NCBI RefSeq assembly: GCF_002564465.1
Contig: NZ_NUUX01000026.1
Span: forward strand, 27,652-91,651
Direction of reading: 5' to 3'
DNA length: 64,000 nucleotides
Source of the DNA: Bacillus sp. AFS088145
GTDB lineage: Bacteria; Bacillota; Bacilli; Bacillales; Bacillaceae_G
Part shown: one piece after another, positions 41,847-51,332 of the stretch
Position numbering within the stretch: position 1 is the stretch's first letter
Layout of the letters: each line of letters begins with the position of its first letter
The notes under the pieces: model-generated
What the model was told of the DNA's origin: nothing
Databases searched by the model: none
Seen by the model: the letters and a program-made list of their open reading frames with translations, nothing else
Made by a program: the position numbers and the translations under genes

Positions 41847-42791
41847 ATGCAAGATTTAGGATTTAATACATATTTAATTGATTTATATGATCTATCATTT
41901 CAGGAGCGAACGGGTAGCTATATTATTTTAGATGAAGATATTACAATCATTGAAACGAGTGCTAGCCCTTCCCACGAGTATTTATTACAAGGTTTAAAAG
42001 AGCTACAAATTTCATTAGACAGAATTAAAAATGTTATCGTAACACATATTCATTTAGATCATTCAGGGGGCGCTGGCTTACTAATGGAAAAATGTCCTAA
42101 TGCAACTCTTTTTGTCCATCCAAAGGGAGCTAGGCATTTAGAAGATCCGACAAAATTAATTGCGAGTGCAAAACAAGTTTATGGTGATGATTTTGACCGT
42201 TTATTTAAACCAATTCTTCCAATTGACACTACTAAAATTTATCAGGTAGCCGATGGTGAGGAGCTTGTTATTGGTAAAAATCGTAAACTAACATTTTTAC
42301 ATACTCCAGGTCATGCTAATCATCATATTTCAATTTTCGATTCTTCTAGTAAATTTATGTATACAGGAGATACATTAGGTATTTATTATCCACAGCTTCA
42401 AAAGGAAATAGGTACGTTTATTTTACCATCGACATCGCCTAATCAATTTTCATACGAAGCAACGCTAAGTTCATCTGGAAAAATCCAAGAGTATAATCCA
42501 GATGCTATTTGCTTCGGTCATTATGGATTAACTAGCGATACAAATTTCGTATATGAGTCTTTAAAACTATATTTGGATCGTTTTATAAAACTGACTGCTT
42601 CCACGATTGAAGATAATAAAGAAAAACCTTTTTATGAGAAAAGCAGGATTTTGTCAGCAGCATTATATAGTGAAGTAAAGCAAGATCTTCAAAATAAGAA
42701 TATAGATGAGAGTCACCCAGTTTTCCAGATTATTAAGCTGGATTTGGAAGTTTCAGCTATGGGATTAGTACTGGCTATGGATCAAAATTAA
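41847..42791 (+). CDS. MBL-fold metallo-hydrolase
   Basis: 314 residues. The metal motif THIHLDHSGG (HxHxDH), FLHTPGHANHHISIF, YTGDTLGIYYP and CFGHYGLT identify a glyoxalase II-like or lactonase-like metallo-beta-lactamase-fold enzyme. A helical C-terminal extension of about 90 residues follows the fold. Substrate unknown. The ribosome binding site is ATGGAGGTAATAGT. Single gene with its own terminator. Confidence 0.85.
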   Translation: MQDLGFNTYLIDLYDLSFQERTGSYIILDEDITIIETSASPSHEYLLQGLKELQISLDRIKNVIVTHIHLDHSGGAGLLMEKCPNATLFVHPKGARHLEDPTKLIASAKQVYGDDFDRLFKPILPIDTTKIYQVADGEELVIGKNRKLTFLHTPGHANHHISIFDSSSKFMYTGDTLGIYYPQLQKEIGTFILPSTSPNQFSYEATLSSSGKIQEYNPDAICFGHYGLTSDTNFVYESLKLYLDRFIKLTASTIEDNKEKPFYEKSRILSAALYSEVKQDLQNKNIDESHPVFQIIKLDLEVSAMGLVLAMDQN

Positions 42792-42799
42792 CAAAATAA

Positions 42800-42827
42800 A
42801 AAACTTCAGCCATTTGGCTGAAGTTTT
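42800..42827. terminator. bidirectional terminator
   Basis: AAACTTCAGCCA/TGGCTGAAGTTT stem with T-runs on both strands, between convergent MBL and helicase genes. Confidence 0.9.
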
Positions 42828-42829
42828 TA

Positions 42830-44062
42830 TTATTTTTTAATTTTTTTCATTGGTTTATTTTTGCTTGAAACAGGTTTTTTATTTTGATTTGAATCTGGTT
42901 TCGTTCTTTTTTCTTTTGGTTGATTTTCATTCAGTTGTGTTTCTTTCATTTCTACTTTTTGTATTTCACCGTGTGAAACCGTTAAATGTTCAAAAAACAA
43001 TTTTTGCGTTCCTCTTAAGCTAAATAAATTCTTTTTCTCTCGAGGTGTTACCAAGTTTATAACAGTACCTTGTTTACCCATTCTTCCTACACGGCCACTT
43101 CGATGAGTATATTGTTCAACTTTTTCTGGTACATCAAGTGTTATGACATATGGTAACTCTTGTAAATCGATTCCTCGTGCTGCTACGTCAGTTGAAAATA
43201 GTAAAGTAGTTTTACCAATTTGAAGATCTTTTAAAACTCGACTTCTTTCCATTTTCCCTAGTTTTGAATGCAGTACCGCTGTTTTAATTCCTCTAAAATT
43301 TAATTTAGAAGCGTATCCTTCAAGTTTAAATGGTTCATTACTAAATACGATTGCTTTCATATTTTGAACTGAAGCAATTCTTCTAAGTAATTCTAGCTTC
43401 TCTCTTTCTTCACAAGGAATAAAACCATGAATTATATTTCCTTCCAAGCTTTGTTCAATCGAAATTTCTTTTAGATTTGAACTAGTTTCCTTTGCAAATT
43501 GCATTGCCACCGGTGTTATTGTTGCAGATAAAAATACTAGTTGGCGATCTTTCATTGTTGCTTTGACAATTTGCGGTAAATCTTTTTGATCATCCGTTTT
43601 TAATAATTCATCAACTTCATCAAAAACAACTGTCTTAACACAATGCATTTTTAATTTTTTCTGCTTAATTAATTGTGAGATTCGCCCCGGTGAACCAACG
43701 ATAATTTTAGGCTTCTGTTTTAATTTTTCAATCTGACGTTTTATATCAGCTCCACCAACAATTGAAGCCGTCTTAATATTTGTATTTTGTGTATAGTCCT
43801 GAACAACCTGAAAAATTTGCATTACAAGTTCTCGTGTTGGAGCCATTATAATAATTTGAGGATTTTCTTCCATTTCATCAACTTTATTAATTAAAGGTAA
43901 AACATATGCAAGAGTCTTACCAGTACCTGTCGGAGATTGCGCTATGACATCGTTCCCATCTAAAATCGCTGGGATTGCTTCCTCTTGAACTGCTGTCCAT
44001 TTCGTAATATTATTTGCTTTTATTTTTAAGATTGTTTGTTCTGTTAATTGAAAATGTTCCAT
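42830..44062 (-). CDS. DEAD-box RNA helicase (YfmL-like)
   Basis: 410 residues with the two RecA-like domains: WTAVQEEAIP (Q motif), SPTGTGKT (motif I), PTRELVMQ (Ia), VVFDEVDE (motif II; DEVD in place of DEAD), SATITP (III) and HRSGRVGRMG (VI). The lysine- and asparagine-rich tail (about 375-410) probably binds RNA. It resembles B. subtilis YfmL, which has a role in ribosome assembly in the cold. It directly follows the unknown gene at 44063 with no gap. Confidence 0.9.
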   Translation of the reverse strand: MEHFQLTEQTILKIKANNITKWTAVQEEAIPAILDGNDVIAQSPTGTGKTLAYVLPLINKVDEMEENPQIIIMAPTRELVMQIFQVVQDYTQNTNIKTASIVGGADIKRQIEKLKQKPKIIVGSPGRISQLIKQKKLKMHCVKTVVFDEVDELLKTDDQKDLPQIVKATMKDRQLVFLSATITPVAMQFAKETSSNLKEISIEQSLEGNIIHGFIPCEEREKLELLRRIASVQNMKAIVFSNEPFKLEGYASKLNFRGIKTAVLHSKLGKMERSRVLKDLQIGKTTLLFSTDVAARGIDLQELPYVITLDVPEKVEQYTHRSGRVGRMGKQGTVINLVTPREKKNLFSLRGTQKLFFEHLTVSHGEIQKVEMKETQLNENQPKEKRTKPDSNQNKKPVSSKNKPMKKIKK

Positions 44063-44590
44063 TTAAATCTCCTTTAATATTTGCTCATCGTACCATTGTA
44101 ACATTATTTCTGTAATATGTACCAATTCTTCTATTAGATCGAAGTCATCTTCGGTCATTTTATTGTGAAATTTTATGTTTACTGACGATTCAATGATATT
44201 TTTATCTAAAATAGAGTGTTTAATGTTATAAAATGGTGTGAATTGCTCATTTGTCTTATTTTGAAATAAAAGTAGACTTCTTTGAATGATTTCGATTTCT
44301 AATGGTTTAGGAAAGGTAAATTCAATTTCAATATAACATCCTACCTCAGTATTGCCATTAATTAATTCATTATATAAATCACTAGCTGATGTACTCATTG
44401 AAAATGTGCAACTTGTTGACTTAGTGGACTTGTTTAATTTTTTAAATCGAATTGAGAATAATCGATCCATTTTGGAAAGATTAACAAAGTCATTTCGATC
44501 AGTGATTTCATATTCTCCTTCTAAATCTTTGTCATATAAGAGCCCTTCTATTACAACCTTCATATTATCAAAAGCGGTCGGATCAAACAT
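44063..44590 (-). CDS. conserved hypothetical protein coupled to the helicase gene
   Basis: 175 residues, soluble and acidic, MFDPTAFDNMKVVIEGLLYD.. to ..MLQWYDEQILKEI. I do not recognise a named domain; beta-strand-rich segments (YIEIEFTFPKPLEIEIIQRS, SSVNIKFHNKM) suggest a small alpha/beta fold. The stop codon abuts the helicase start, so the two are coexpressed and may act in the same RNA process. AAAGGAGTTTAGATA is upstream of the ATG. Confidence 0.7.
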   Translation of the reverse strand: MFDPTAFDNMKVVIEGLLYDKDLEGEYEITDRNDFVNLSKMDRLFSIRFKKLNKSTKSTSCTFSMSTSASDLYNELINGNTEVGCYIEIEFTFPKPLEIEIIQRSLLLFQNKTNEQFTPFYNIKHSILDKNIIESSVNIKFHNKMTEDDFDLIEELVHITEIMLQWYDEQILKEI

Positions 44591-44665
44591 TATCTAAACT
44601 CCTTTAATCAATAGATTCCTAAGTTCGTTTATTTCCTATTATGTATCATAATAAACGAACCACAC

Positions 44666-44709
44666 AAAAAATAATCCGTAAAATCATTTTGATTCAATTT
44701 TATCGGATC
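44666..44709 (-). terminator. terminator of the ABC exporter operon
   Basis: On the minus strand ATCCG..TAAAAT pairs with ATTTTA..CGGAT, followed by ATTTTTT. Confidence 0.6.
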
Positions 44710-44714
44710 AATTT

Positions 44715-46589
44715 TTATTTTATTATCTCAAATTGGCTATTATAAAGATTTGCGTAGAAACCTTCTTTTTCCATTAATTCTTCATGCGTACCTTGTTCAA
44801 TAATATCGCCATCCTTCATACAAAGAATCAAATCTGCATTTCGAATAGTTGAAAGGCGATGCGCAATCACAAAACTTGTTCTTCCTACCATTAAATTGTC
44901 CATTGCTTTTTGAATGAGTGCTTCAGTTCTTGTATCAACACTACTTGTTGCTTCATCTAAAATTAATATTTGAGGATCTGCCAAAATTGCACGAGCAATC
45001 GTGATGAGCTGTTTTTGACCTTGGGATATATTATTCACTTCTTCGTTAAGTATCATATTATATCCATCAGGCAAGGCTCTTATAAAGTGATCAGATTGAG
45101 CAGAAATAGAAGCATTTGTTACTTCTTCATCCGTTGCATCAAGTCTTCCAAAACGGATATTATCTGCAATTGTACCATTAAATAGCCAAGTATCTTGCAG
45201 AACCATACCAAATAATGATCTAAGTTCATCCCTTTTAAAATTCTTTATGTTATGTCCACCGATTGTGATTTCCCCATTATTAACATCGTAAAACCGCATT
45301 ATTAAATTTACAATTGTTGATTTACCGGCTCCTGTTGGCCCAACAATTGCAATTTTTTGCCCAGGTTTAACGACTAAATTAAAATCATGTATAATCATTT
45401 TTTCAGGTGTATAACCAAAAGCAACATGATTGAAGTGAACATCACTTGTAACTTCATTATGCTTAATTGATCGTGCATTTGTTACTTCAGGTGCTTCTTC
45501 TTTCTCATCTAAAAACTCAAATACTCTTTCTGCAGCTGCTGCTGTTTGTTGAAGTATATTTGAAATATTAGCAATTTGTGAAATTGGCTGCGTAAATGAA
45601 CGAACATATTGAATGAAAGCTTGAATTCCTCCAACTGTCATTGATCCATTTGCAGTAAAATATCCACCTAATATACAAATAGCAACATAGCCAATGTTTC
45701 CAATAAAAGCAGTGATTGGAATCATAAGTCCTGATAGAAAATTCGCTCTCCATGCTGATTTATATAACTCATCATTATACTCACTAAAAGCTCTTGTAGA
45801 TTCATCTTCACCACTAAATGCTTTTACTAAAACATGATTTCCTAACATTTCTTCTACATGTCCATTTACTTTCCCTAAATATCTTTGCTGGTTAATAAAA
45901 TGTTTTTGAGATTTTTTAACGATCATCATGACAAATACCATTGAAAGAGGCAATATACATAGTGCAACTAAAGTGAGTTGCCAGCTGATCGAAATCATCA
46001 TGATTGTTATACCAATAATCGAGGTAATCGATGTGATTATTTGTGTTAAACTTTGATTTAATGTTTGATTAATTGTATCAACATCATTCGTTATTCTAGA
46101 AAGAACTTCGCCGTGACTAGTCTGATCAAAATAGCTTAAAGGTAATTTATGAATTTTATCATTTATATCACTTCGAAGCTTAAAAGTTACCTTCATCGTA
46201 ACTCCACTCATTACATAGCCTTGAAGATATGCAAAAAGTGAGCTTAATAAATATAAACCGATTAACCATATTCCGATTACACTTATTTTACTAAAGTTAA
46301 TTTTTCCACTACCACTAATTTGTTTCATGACACCTGAAAAAATTTCATCTGTTGCTTTACCAAGAATTTTTGGACCTAGTATTGTAAAAACAGTTGAAAT
46401 AATCGCTAGTACAAAGACAAAAACGATTGTCTTTTTGTGCGCTCCTAAATAGCTCATCAATTTTGACATCGAACCTTTAAAATCTTTCGCTTTTTGACCT
46501 GGCGCCATTGGGATATTTCTTCCAAACATTTGCCCAGGTCCGCGACCACCGCCCTGATTTTGAAAAGTATTTTTATTAGAATTGCTCAT
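44715..46589 (-). CDS. heterodimeric ABC exporter, subunit with canonical Walker B
   Basis: 624 residues: a 50-residue glycine-rich N-terminal extension (NQGGGRGPGQMFGRN), six membrane helices and an ATP-binding domain with GPTGAGKST, a variant signature NISQGQKQ, and ILILDEATSSVD. The signature glycine is replaced (SQGQ instead of SGGQ), while the catalytic glutamate is present. Paired with the partner at 46586, whose signature is normal but whose Walker B glutamate is missing, it makes one working and one degenerate ATP site, as in BmrCD/LmrCD drug exporters. It overlaps the partner gene by 4 nt. Confidence 0.9.
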   Translation of the reverse strand: MSNSNKNTFQNQGGGRGPGQMFGRNIPMAPGQKAKDFKGSMSKLMSYLGAHKKTIVFVFVLAIISTVFTILGPKILGKATDEIFSGVMKQISGSGKINFSKISVIGIWLIGLYLLSSLFAYLQGYVMSGVTMKVTFKLRSDINDKIHKLPLSYFDQTSHGEVLSRITNDVDTINQTLNQSLTQIITSITSIIGITIMMISISWQLTLVALCILPLSMVFVMMIVKKSQKHFINQQRYLGKVNGHVEEMLGNHVLVKAFSGEDESTRAFSEYNDELYKSAWRANFLSGLMIPITAFIGNIGYVAICILGGYFTANGSMTVGGIQAFIQYVRSFTQPISQIANISNILQQTAAAAERVFEFLDEKEEAPEVTNARSIKHNEVTSDVHFNHVAFGYTPEKMIIHDFNLVVKPGQKIAIVGPTGAGKSTIVNLIMRFYDVNNGEITIGGHNIKNFKRDELRSLFGMVLQDTWLFNGTIADNIRFGRLDATDEEVTNASISAQSDHFIRALPDGYNMILNEEVNNISQGQKQLITIARAILADPQILILDEATSSVDTRTEALIQKAMDNLMVGRTSFVIAHRLSTIRNADLILCMKDGDIIEQGTHEELMEKEGFYANLYNSQFEIIK

Positions 46590-48820
46590 GCTAATTCCTC
46601 CTTGGATAACTGCGATGAAGCAAATTCTAAGTATTCAGGGCAATTTTTCAGAAGTTCTTTATGAGTACCTTGACCTACAATCCTACCATTATCTAAAACA
46701 ACAATATGCTCTGCATTCATGATCGTATTTACCCGTTGGGCAATTATGATCATCGTAGTTGATTCTATATCTTCATTTAACGCTTTTCTTAGCACAAAAT
46801 CCGTCTTAAAATCAAGCGCAGAGAAACTGTCGTCAAAAATAAGAATTTCGGGTTTTCTTGCTAAAGCCCGTGCAATCGAAATTCTTTGTTTTTGTCCACC
46901 TGAAACATTATCTCCACCTTGAGAAATTTCAGCATTAAATTCCCCTTCTTTTTGAGAGATAAATTCACTAGCCTGAGCGATTTGGGCTACTCTTTCCATC
47001 TCTTCATCAGAAATATTTTTATTTCCGTATTTTAAATTTGAAGCAATTGTTCCCGTTAATAAAAGTCCTTTTTGAGGTACATATCCTATTTTAGTGCGTA
47101 AATCCTTTTGCTTTACTTCCCTTAGATCTACACCATCAACTAAGACTTCCCCTTTGGTTACATCATAAAAACGTAATATTAAATTTGCAATTGTTGATTT
47201 TCCCGAACCAGTTGGACCAATAATGGCAGTTGTTTGACCTGGCTTTGCAACAAATGAAATATTATTTAGTACATCATTTTCAGCACCTTCATATCGGAAA
47301 CAAACATTTTTAAATTCAACAAATCCTTTTTTATCTGCTTCAAAGTTTTTATGAAGCTCTGGATCGATAATTGATACATTAGTAGACAATACTTCTGAAA
47401 TACGTGCAGCAGAAACAGCAGCTCTAGGGACAAGGATAAACATGATTGAAATCATTAAAAATGCTGTGATGATTTGCATTGCATATTGCATAAATGCGAT
47501 CATATCACCAACTTGCATATTAGATTTAGCAATTTGGTGAGCACCAACCCCAATGATTAGTAGTGATGAGCCATTCATAATCAACATCATTGAAGGCATC
47601 ATCATTGTCATGATACGATTGACAAATAAATTCGTTTTTGTTAATTCGCTGTTTACCTCTTGGAATCTCATTTTTTCATGTGAAGCATTTCCAAAAGCTC
47701 TAATTACCATCAATCCCGTTAAATTTTCTCTTGAAACTAGATTTAACTTATCTATAAGTTTTTGAATTAACTTAAACTTTGGAATAGCAACTGTCATGAT
47801 TACCATAATTAAAGAAAGTAGAACGATAACAGCTAATGCAATAATCCAGCTCATCGAAGCAGATTTATTAATTGCCATTATGATTCCGCCAATTCCCATA
47901 ATTGGTGCATAACAAAGCATTCGGATCCCCATCATTAAAAGAGTTTGAATTTGCATTACATCATTTGTACATCTTGTAATCAGAGATGCCGTTGAAAATT
48001 TATCAAATTCATTGTTTGAAAAGCTTTCAATTTTTTTGAAAACATCTTTACGTAAATTCCTAGCGACACCAGAGGCAATTCTTGAAGACAAGAAACTGAC
48101 TAAGACTGTTGCTATTCCTCCAAGTAAAGCAATCGCAATCATAATCAATCCTATTTTAACGATATATAAATTTCCTAGTTTATGTAAATTAACGCCTAGT
48201 TCAGTATAAAATGCTTTCGTCATCATAATACCACTTTGAGTAAGTAAAGTTTTATCCGTTGAAATAGCTTTATTATGTGCATTTAGTATCGCATTTTTGG
48301 AAAGTTTATCAAACATTGGTTGTAACTCATATAGTTTTGTTACATTAATCTTATTTGAACGCGGCGTACTACTAGTTTGTGCATGACTTACTTTTCCAGT
48401 AGCTTCTTCTTGGATTATATTAAATAACGTCCAAGTGGAAGCACCAAAGGATTGATCAAGTTGTTTTTCTACATTCTTATTCAATTTTTTCTTTACGTAT
48501 ATGCTCTGATCTGCCTTTTTGTAAATACTTATGTATTTTTTTCCTTTTGAATTTTTATCATTTGCGGATTTTAAATCATAATTTTTAAATATAATTTCTT
48601 TTTCCTTATCTGTCATAAAGGTAGTCATTAGTTTCATACCTTTTTGACTAATTGCATCTGGAGCAACATGCAATATACCATTTTGCTGAATACCATTGTT
48701 TACAATTTCGGACATATAGTTAGGTAAGTTCAAATCACACATGGCCTGACCAAATAAGAATAATATAGCTAAAATTATACTTGTACTAAATGCTTTTAAA
48801 TACTTAGCTAACTTGATCAA
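46586..48820 (-). CDS. heterodimeric ABC exporter, subunit with degenerate ATP site and extracellular insert
   Basis: About 744 residues from a TTG at 48820 (GGGGAG 8 nt upstream). Between membrane helices 1 and 2 is an insert of about 170 residues (from MSEIVNNGIQQ to TELGVNLHKLG), lysine- and serine-rich, expected outside the cell. The ATP-binding domain has GPTGSGKST, signature NVSGGQKQ and LIFDDSFSALD, in which aspartate replaces the catalytic glutamate. It is probably a multidrug or lipid exporter with the next gene; the substrate is unknown. Confidence 0.88.
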   Translation of the reverse strand: MIKLAKYLKAFSTSIILAILFLFGQAMCDLNLPNYMSEIVNNGIQQNGILHVAPDAISQKGMKLMTTFMTDKEKEIIFKNYDLKSANDKNSKGKKYISIYKKADQSIYVKKKLNKNVEKQLDQSFGASTWTLFNIIQEEATGKVSHAQTSSTPRSNKINVTKLYELQPMFDKLSKNAILNAHNKAISTDKTLLTQSGIMMTKAFYTELGVNLHKLGNLYIVKIGLIMIAIALLGGIATVLVSFLSSRIASGVARNLRKDVFKKIESFSNNEFDKFSTASLITRCTNDVMQIQTLLMMGIRMLCYAPIMGIGGIIMAINKSASMSWIIALAVIVLLSLIMVIMTVAIPKFKLIQKLIDKLNLVSRENLTGLMVIRAFGNASHEKMRFQEVNSELTKTNLFVNRIMTMMMPSMMLIMNGSSLLIIGVGAHQIAKSNMQVGDMIAFMQYAMQIITAFLMISIMFILVPRAAVSAARISEVLSTNVSIIDPELHKNFEADKKGFVEFKNVCFRYEGAENDVLNNISFVAKPGQTTAIIGPTGSGKSTIANLILRFYDVTKGEVLVDGVDLREVKQKDLRTKIGYVPQKGLLLTGTIASNLKYGNKNISDEEMERVAQIAQASEFISQKEGEFNAEISQGGDNVSGGQKQRISIARALARKPEILIFDDSFSALDFKTDFVLRKALNEDIESTTMIIIAQRVNTIMNAEHIVVLDNGRIVGQGTHKELLKNCPEYLEFASSQLSKEELA

Positions 48821-48858
48821 ATGAGTATCTCCCCTATTATGATGTATTTTTTTAAACA

Positions 48859-48915
48859 CTAACTCATACTGAAAAAACTCGCATCAAATGCGAGTATGTT
48901 TTTCAGTATGAATTA
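48859..48915 (-). terminator. terminator inside a long nested inverted repeat
   Basis: The inner stem CTCGCAT/ATGCGAG with T6 on the minus strand terminates fhs. It is enclosed by outer arms CTAA.TCATACTGAAAAA and TTTTTCAGTATGA.TTAG, giving an unusually long palindrome of 57 bp. Confidence 0.85.
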
Positions 48916-48924
48916 GTAAGTTAA

Positions 48925-50604
48925 TTAAAACAATCCTTTTGGACGGCCAAGTTCATCTACGTCCATATTTAATGCAGCTGGTTTTTTCGGTAAACCTGGC
49001 ATTGTCATTACGTTGCCTGTTAATGCAACAATAAAACCTGCACCAATTGATGCTTTAAGTTCTCTTATTTCTACTTTAAAACCAGAAGGTCTTCCAACTA
49101 AACTTGGTTGGTCTGATAAAGAATATTGAGATTTTGCCATACAAATTGGTAGGTTGCCCCAACCATTCTCATTAAATTCCAAAATTTGTTTTTTTGCTTT
49201 AGGTGAAATATTCACTCCGTCTGCACCATAAACTTCTTTTGCAATTTTTTCTATTTTATTTTCAATTGAATCCGACAATTCATATAAATAACTAAATTTT
49301 TCTTTAGGATTTTTTAACATACTAACAAGAGATTCAGCTAGCTCAACGCCACCTTTACCACCATGTTCCCAAACTTCTGTTAAGACGATCTTAATGCCGT
49401 TATCTTGTCCCCATTGTTTTAATACACTTATTTCTTCCTCTGAGTCAGAAATAAATTTATTAATTGCTACAACAACAGGTACATTGAATTTGCGAACTGT
49501 TTCCACATGCTTTTCAAGATTTTGAATTCCATCTTTAACAGCTAAAGCGTTTTCATTAGTCAATTCATTTTTATTTACTCCACCATGCATTTTTAATGCT
49601 CTAATTGTTGCAACTATTACGACTGCATCAGGTGTAACACCTAAAGCTCTAGTTTTGATATTTAAGAATTTTTCTGCTCCTAAATCTGCACCAAAACCAG
49701 CTTCCGTTACAACATATTCCCCTAATTTCATTGCCATTTTAGTTGCAATAACACTGTTACAACCATGGGCAATATTTGCAAATGGGCCACCATGAATAAT
49801 TGCTGGAGTGTGTTCAATCGTTTGAACAAGATTTGGTTTAATTGCGTCTTTTAGTAATAATGCTAGTGCACCTTCTACTTTTAAATCTCCAACAGTTACT
49901 GGAGTTTTATGTATAGTATAGGCTACAACAATTCGTTTAAGTCTTTCTTTTAGATCTTGAATTGATGTCGCTAAACAAAGAACTGCCATGATTTCAGAAG
50001 CAACTGTTATATCAAACCCATCTTCTCTTGGAACTCCTCCAGATGGACCACCTAAGCCTACAACGACATTTCTTAAAGCACGATCATTTAAATCGACTAC
50101 TCGCTTCCAAGATATTCTACGCACATCAATTTCAAGTTCATTTCCTTGATGGATATGATTATCAATAAATGCTGCTAAAGCATTATTCGTCGTTGTAATG
50201 GCATGGATATCACCGTTAAAATGTAAATTTATATCATCCATCGGTAAAACTTGAGAATAGCCTCCTCCAGTTGCACCGCCTTTTACTCCCATTGTTGGCC
50301 CTAAAGAAGGTTCGCGCAATGCTACGACTGCATTTTTGCCAATTTTGTGGAAAGCTTGTGCAAGTCCAACAGTGACCGTTGATTTACCTTCACCAGCAGG
50401 AGTTGGATTTATTGAAGTAACTAAGATTAATTTACCATCTTCATTTTCTTTTAATCGATCTAAAATTGATAATGACAATTTAGCTTTATAATGCCCATAG
50501 TTTTCAACTTCTTCATCAAAAAGATTTAAATTATCTGCAATTTCATTTATTTTTTTCATTTCTGATTCAAAAGCAATTTCTAAATCTGACTTAATTTGAC
50601 TCAT
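48925..50604 (-). CDS. fhs: formate-tetrahydrofolate ligase
   Basis: 559 residues, complete. The P-loop-like [37 protein letters not shown] and [13 protein letters not shown] are specific for the enzyme, and the C-terminus ends [17 protein letters not shown]. It makes 10-formyl-tetrahydrofolate from formate and ATP for purine and formyl-methionine synthesis, linking to the folate genes elsewhere in the window. GGAGATGATTG precedes the ATG. Single gene. Confidence 0.96.
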   Translation of the reverse strand: MSQIKSDLEIAFESEMKKINEIADNLNLFDEEVENYGHYKAKLSLSILDRLKENEDGKLILVTSINPTPAGEGKSTVTVGLAQAFHKIGKNAVVALREPSLGPTMGVKGGATGGGYSQVLPMDDINLHFNGDIHAITTTNNALAAFIDNHIHQGNELEIDVRRISWKRVVDLNDRALRNVVVGLGGPSGGVPREDGFDITVASEIMAVLCLATSIQDLKERLKRIVVAYTIHKTPVTVGDLKVEGALALLLKDAIKPNLVQTIEHTPAIIHGGPFANIAHGCNSVIATKMAMKLGEYVVTEAGFGADLGAEKFLNIKTRALGVTPDAVVIVATIRALKMHGGVNKNELTNENALAVKDGIQNLEKHVETVRKFNVPVVVAINKFISDSEEEISVLKQWGQDNGIKIVLTEVWEHGGKGGVELAESLVSMLKNPKEKFSYLYELSDSIENKIEKIAKEVYGADGVNISPKAKKQILEFNENGWGNLPICMAKSQYSLSDQPSLVGRPSGFKVEIRELKASIGAGFIVALTGNVMTMPGLPKKPAALNMDVDELGRPKGLF

Positions 50605-50787
50605 TCAATCATCTCCAATTGCACTTCATTATATTCAAAATTATAGCACGATTTTACAAATAATTCATTTTTAAATATTCAAAATTCTTTAATGATATCA
50701 TTCAAAATTACTAATACTTTCTACTTATCAATGGAATCCAAAGTTACATACTAAAGATAAGGCATTAAAAGAAAGGAGTGTAATTAA

Positions 50788-51141
50788 ATGTATCGTCATA
50801 AAAAGCATAAAGAACATAAACGTAATCACAATTTACCAAAGGATCAAAATGAAGAATATAGTGCAGAGTTTTATCCCACAAGGAATGTGTTTTATTCGGA
50901 AACTACTTCAGATAAATCTCATGCCTCTGGAATTGTAATTGGATACGTAGCTCTATTTTTTTCACTATTTTCGTTATTTTTAATGCCTGTTTTATTTGGA
51001 ATTGTTGGAATCGCACTTGGAATATACTCTGTAACTAAAGGTCATGCCACTTTAGGATATACAGCAATTGGATTTGGATTATTTTCGGTAATTGTAACGA
51101 TTTTCTATAATTTATTAATTGTCTTAAGTGCAATTCTTTAA
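50788..51141 (+). CDS. DUF4190-like small membrane protein
   Basis: 117 residues. A histidine/lysine-rich N-terminus (MYRHKKHKEHKRNHN) is followed by two or three hydrophobic segments: IVIGYVALFFSLFSLFLMPV and a second pair with GIVGIALGIYSVTKGH, TLGYTAIGFGLFSVIV. The G-rich helical pair is typical of DUF4190. Function unknown. AAAGGAGTGTAATTAA precedes the ATG. Single gene, divergent from fhs. Confidence 0.75.
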   Translation: MYRHKKHKEHKRNHNLPKDQNEEYSAEFYPTRNVFYSETTSDKSHASGIVIGYVALFFSLFSLFLMPVLFGIVGIALGIYSVTKGHATLGYTAIGFGLFSVIVTIFYNLLIVLSAIL

Positions 51142-51157
51142 GATAGATTAAAATAAA

Positions 51158-51236
51158 CAAAAAAGACCTTTAAGGTCCTTTCAGAGTAGGAAATTTTTGT
51201 ATTCCATCTACACACTGAAAGAACCTTAAAGGTCCA
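51158..51236. repeat. duplicated terminator hairpins around a short spacer
   Basis: AAGACCTTTAAGGTCCTTTCAG (about 51162-51183) and its inverted counterpart CTGAAAGAACCTTAAAGGTC (51215-51234) flank about 31 nt containing AAATTTTTG and CATCTACACA. Each flank is itself a hairpin. The arrangement matches repeat B copy 2 with the repeat body missing. Confidence 0.7.
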
Positions 51237-51332
51237 TTTAAATTCCCCACAAACATTCACTTACTCTTTGTTCAATATCTTCAAAATGGCATTTTCATTA
51301 TGAGATCAACAATCGAAAGACAATCAATTTCT

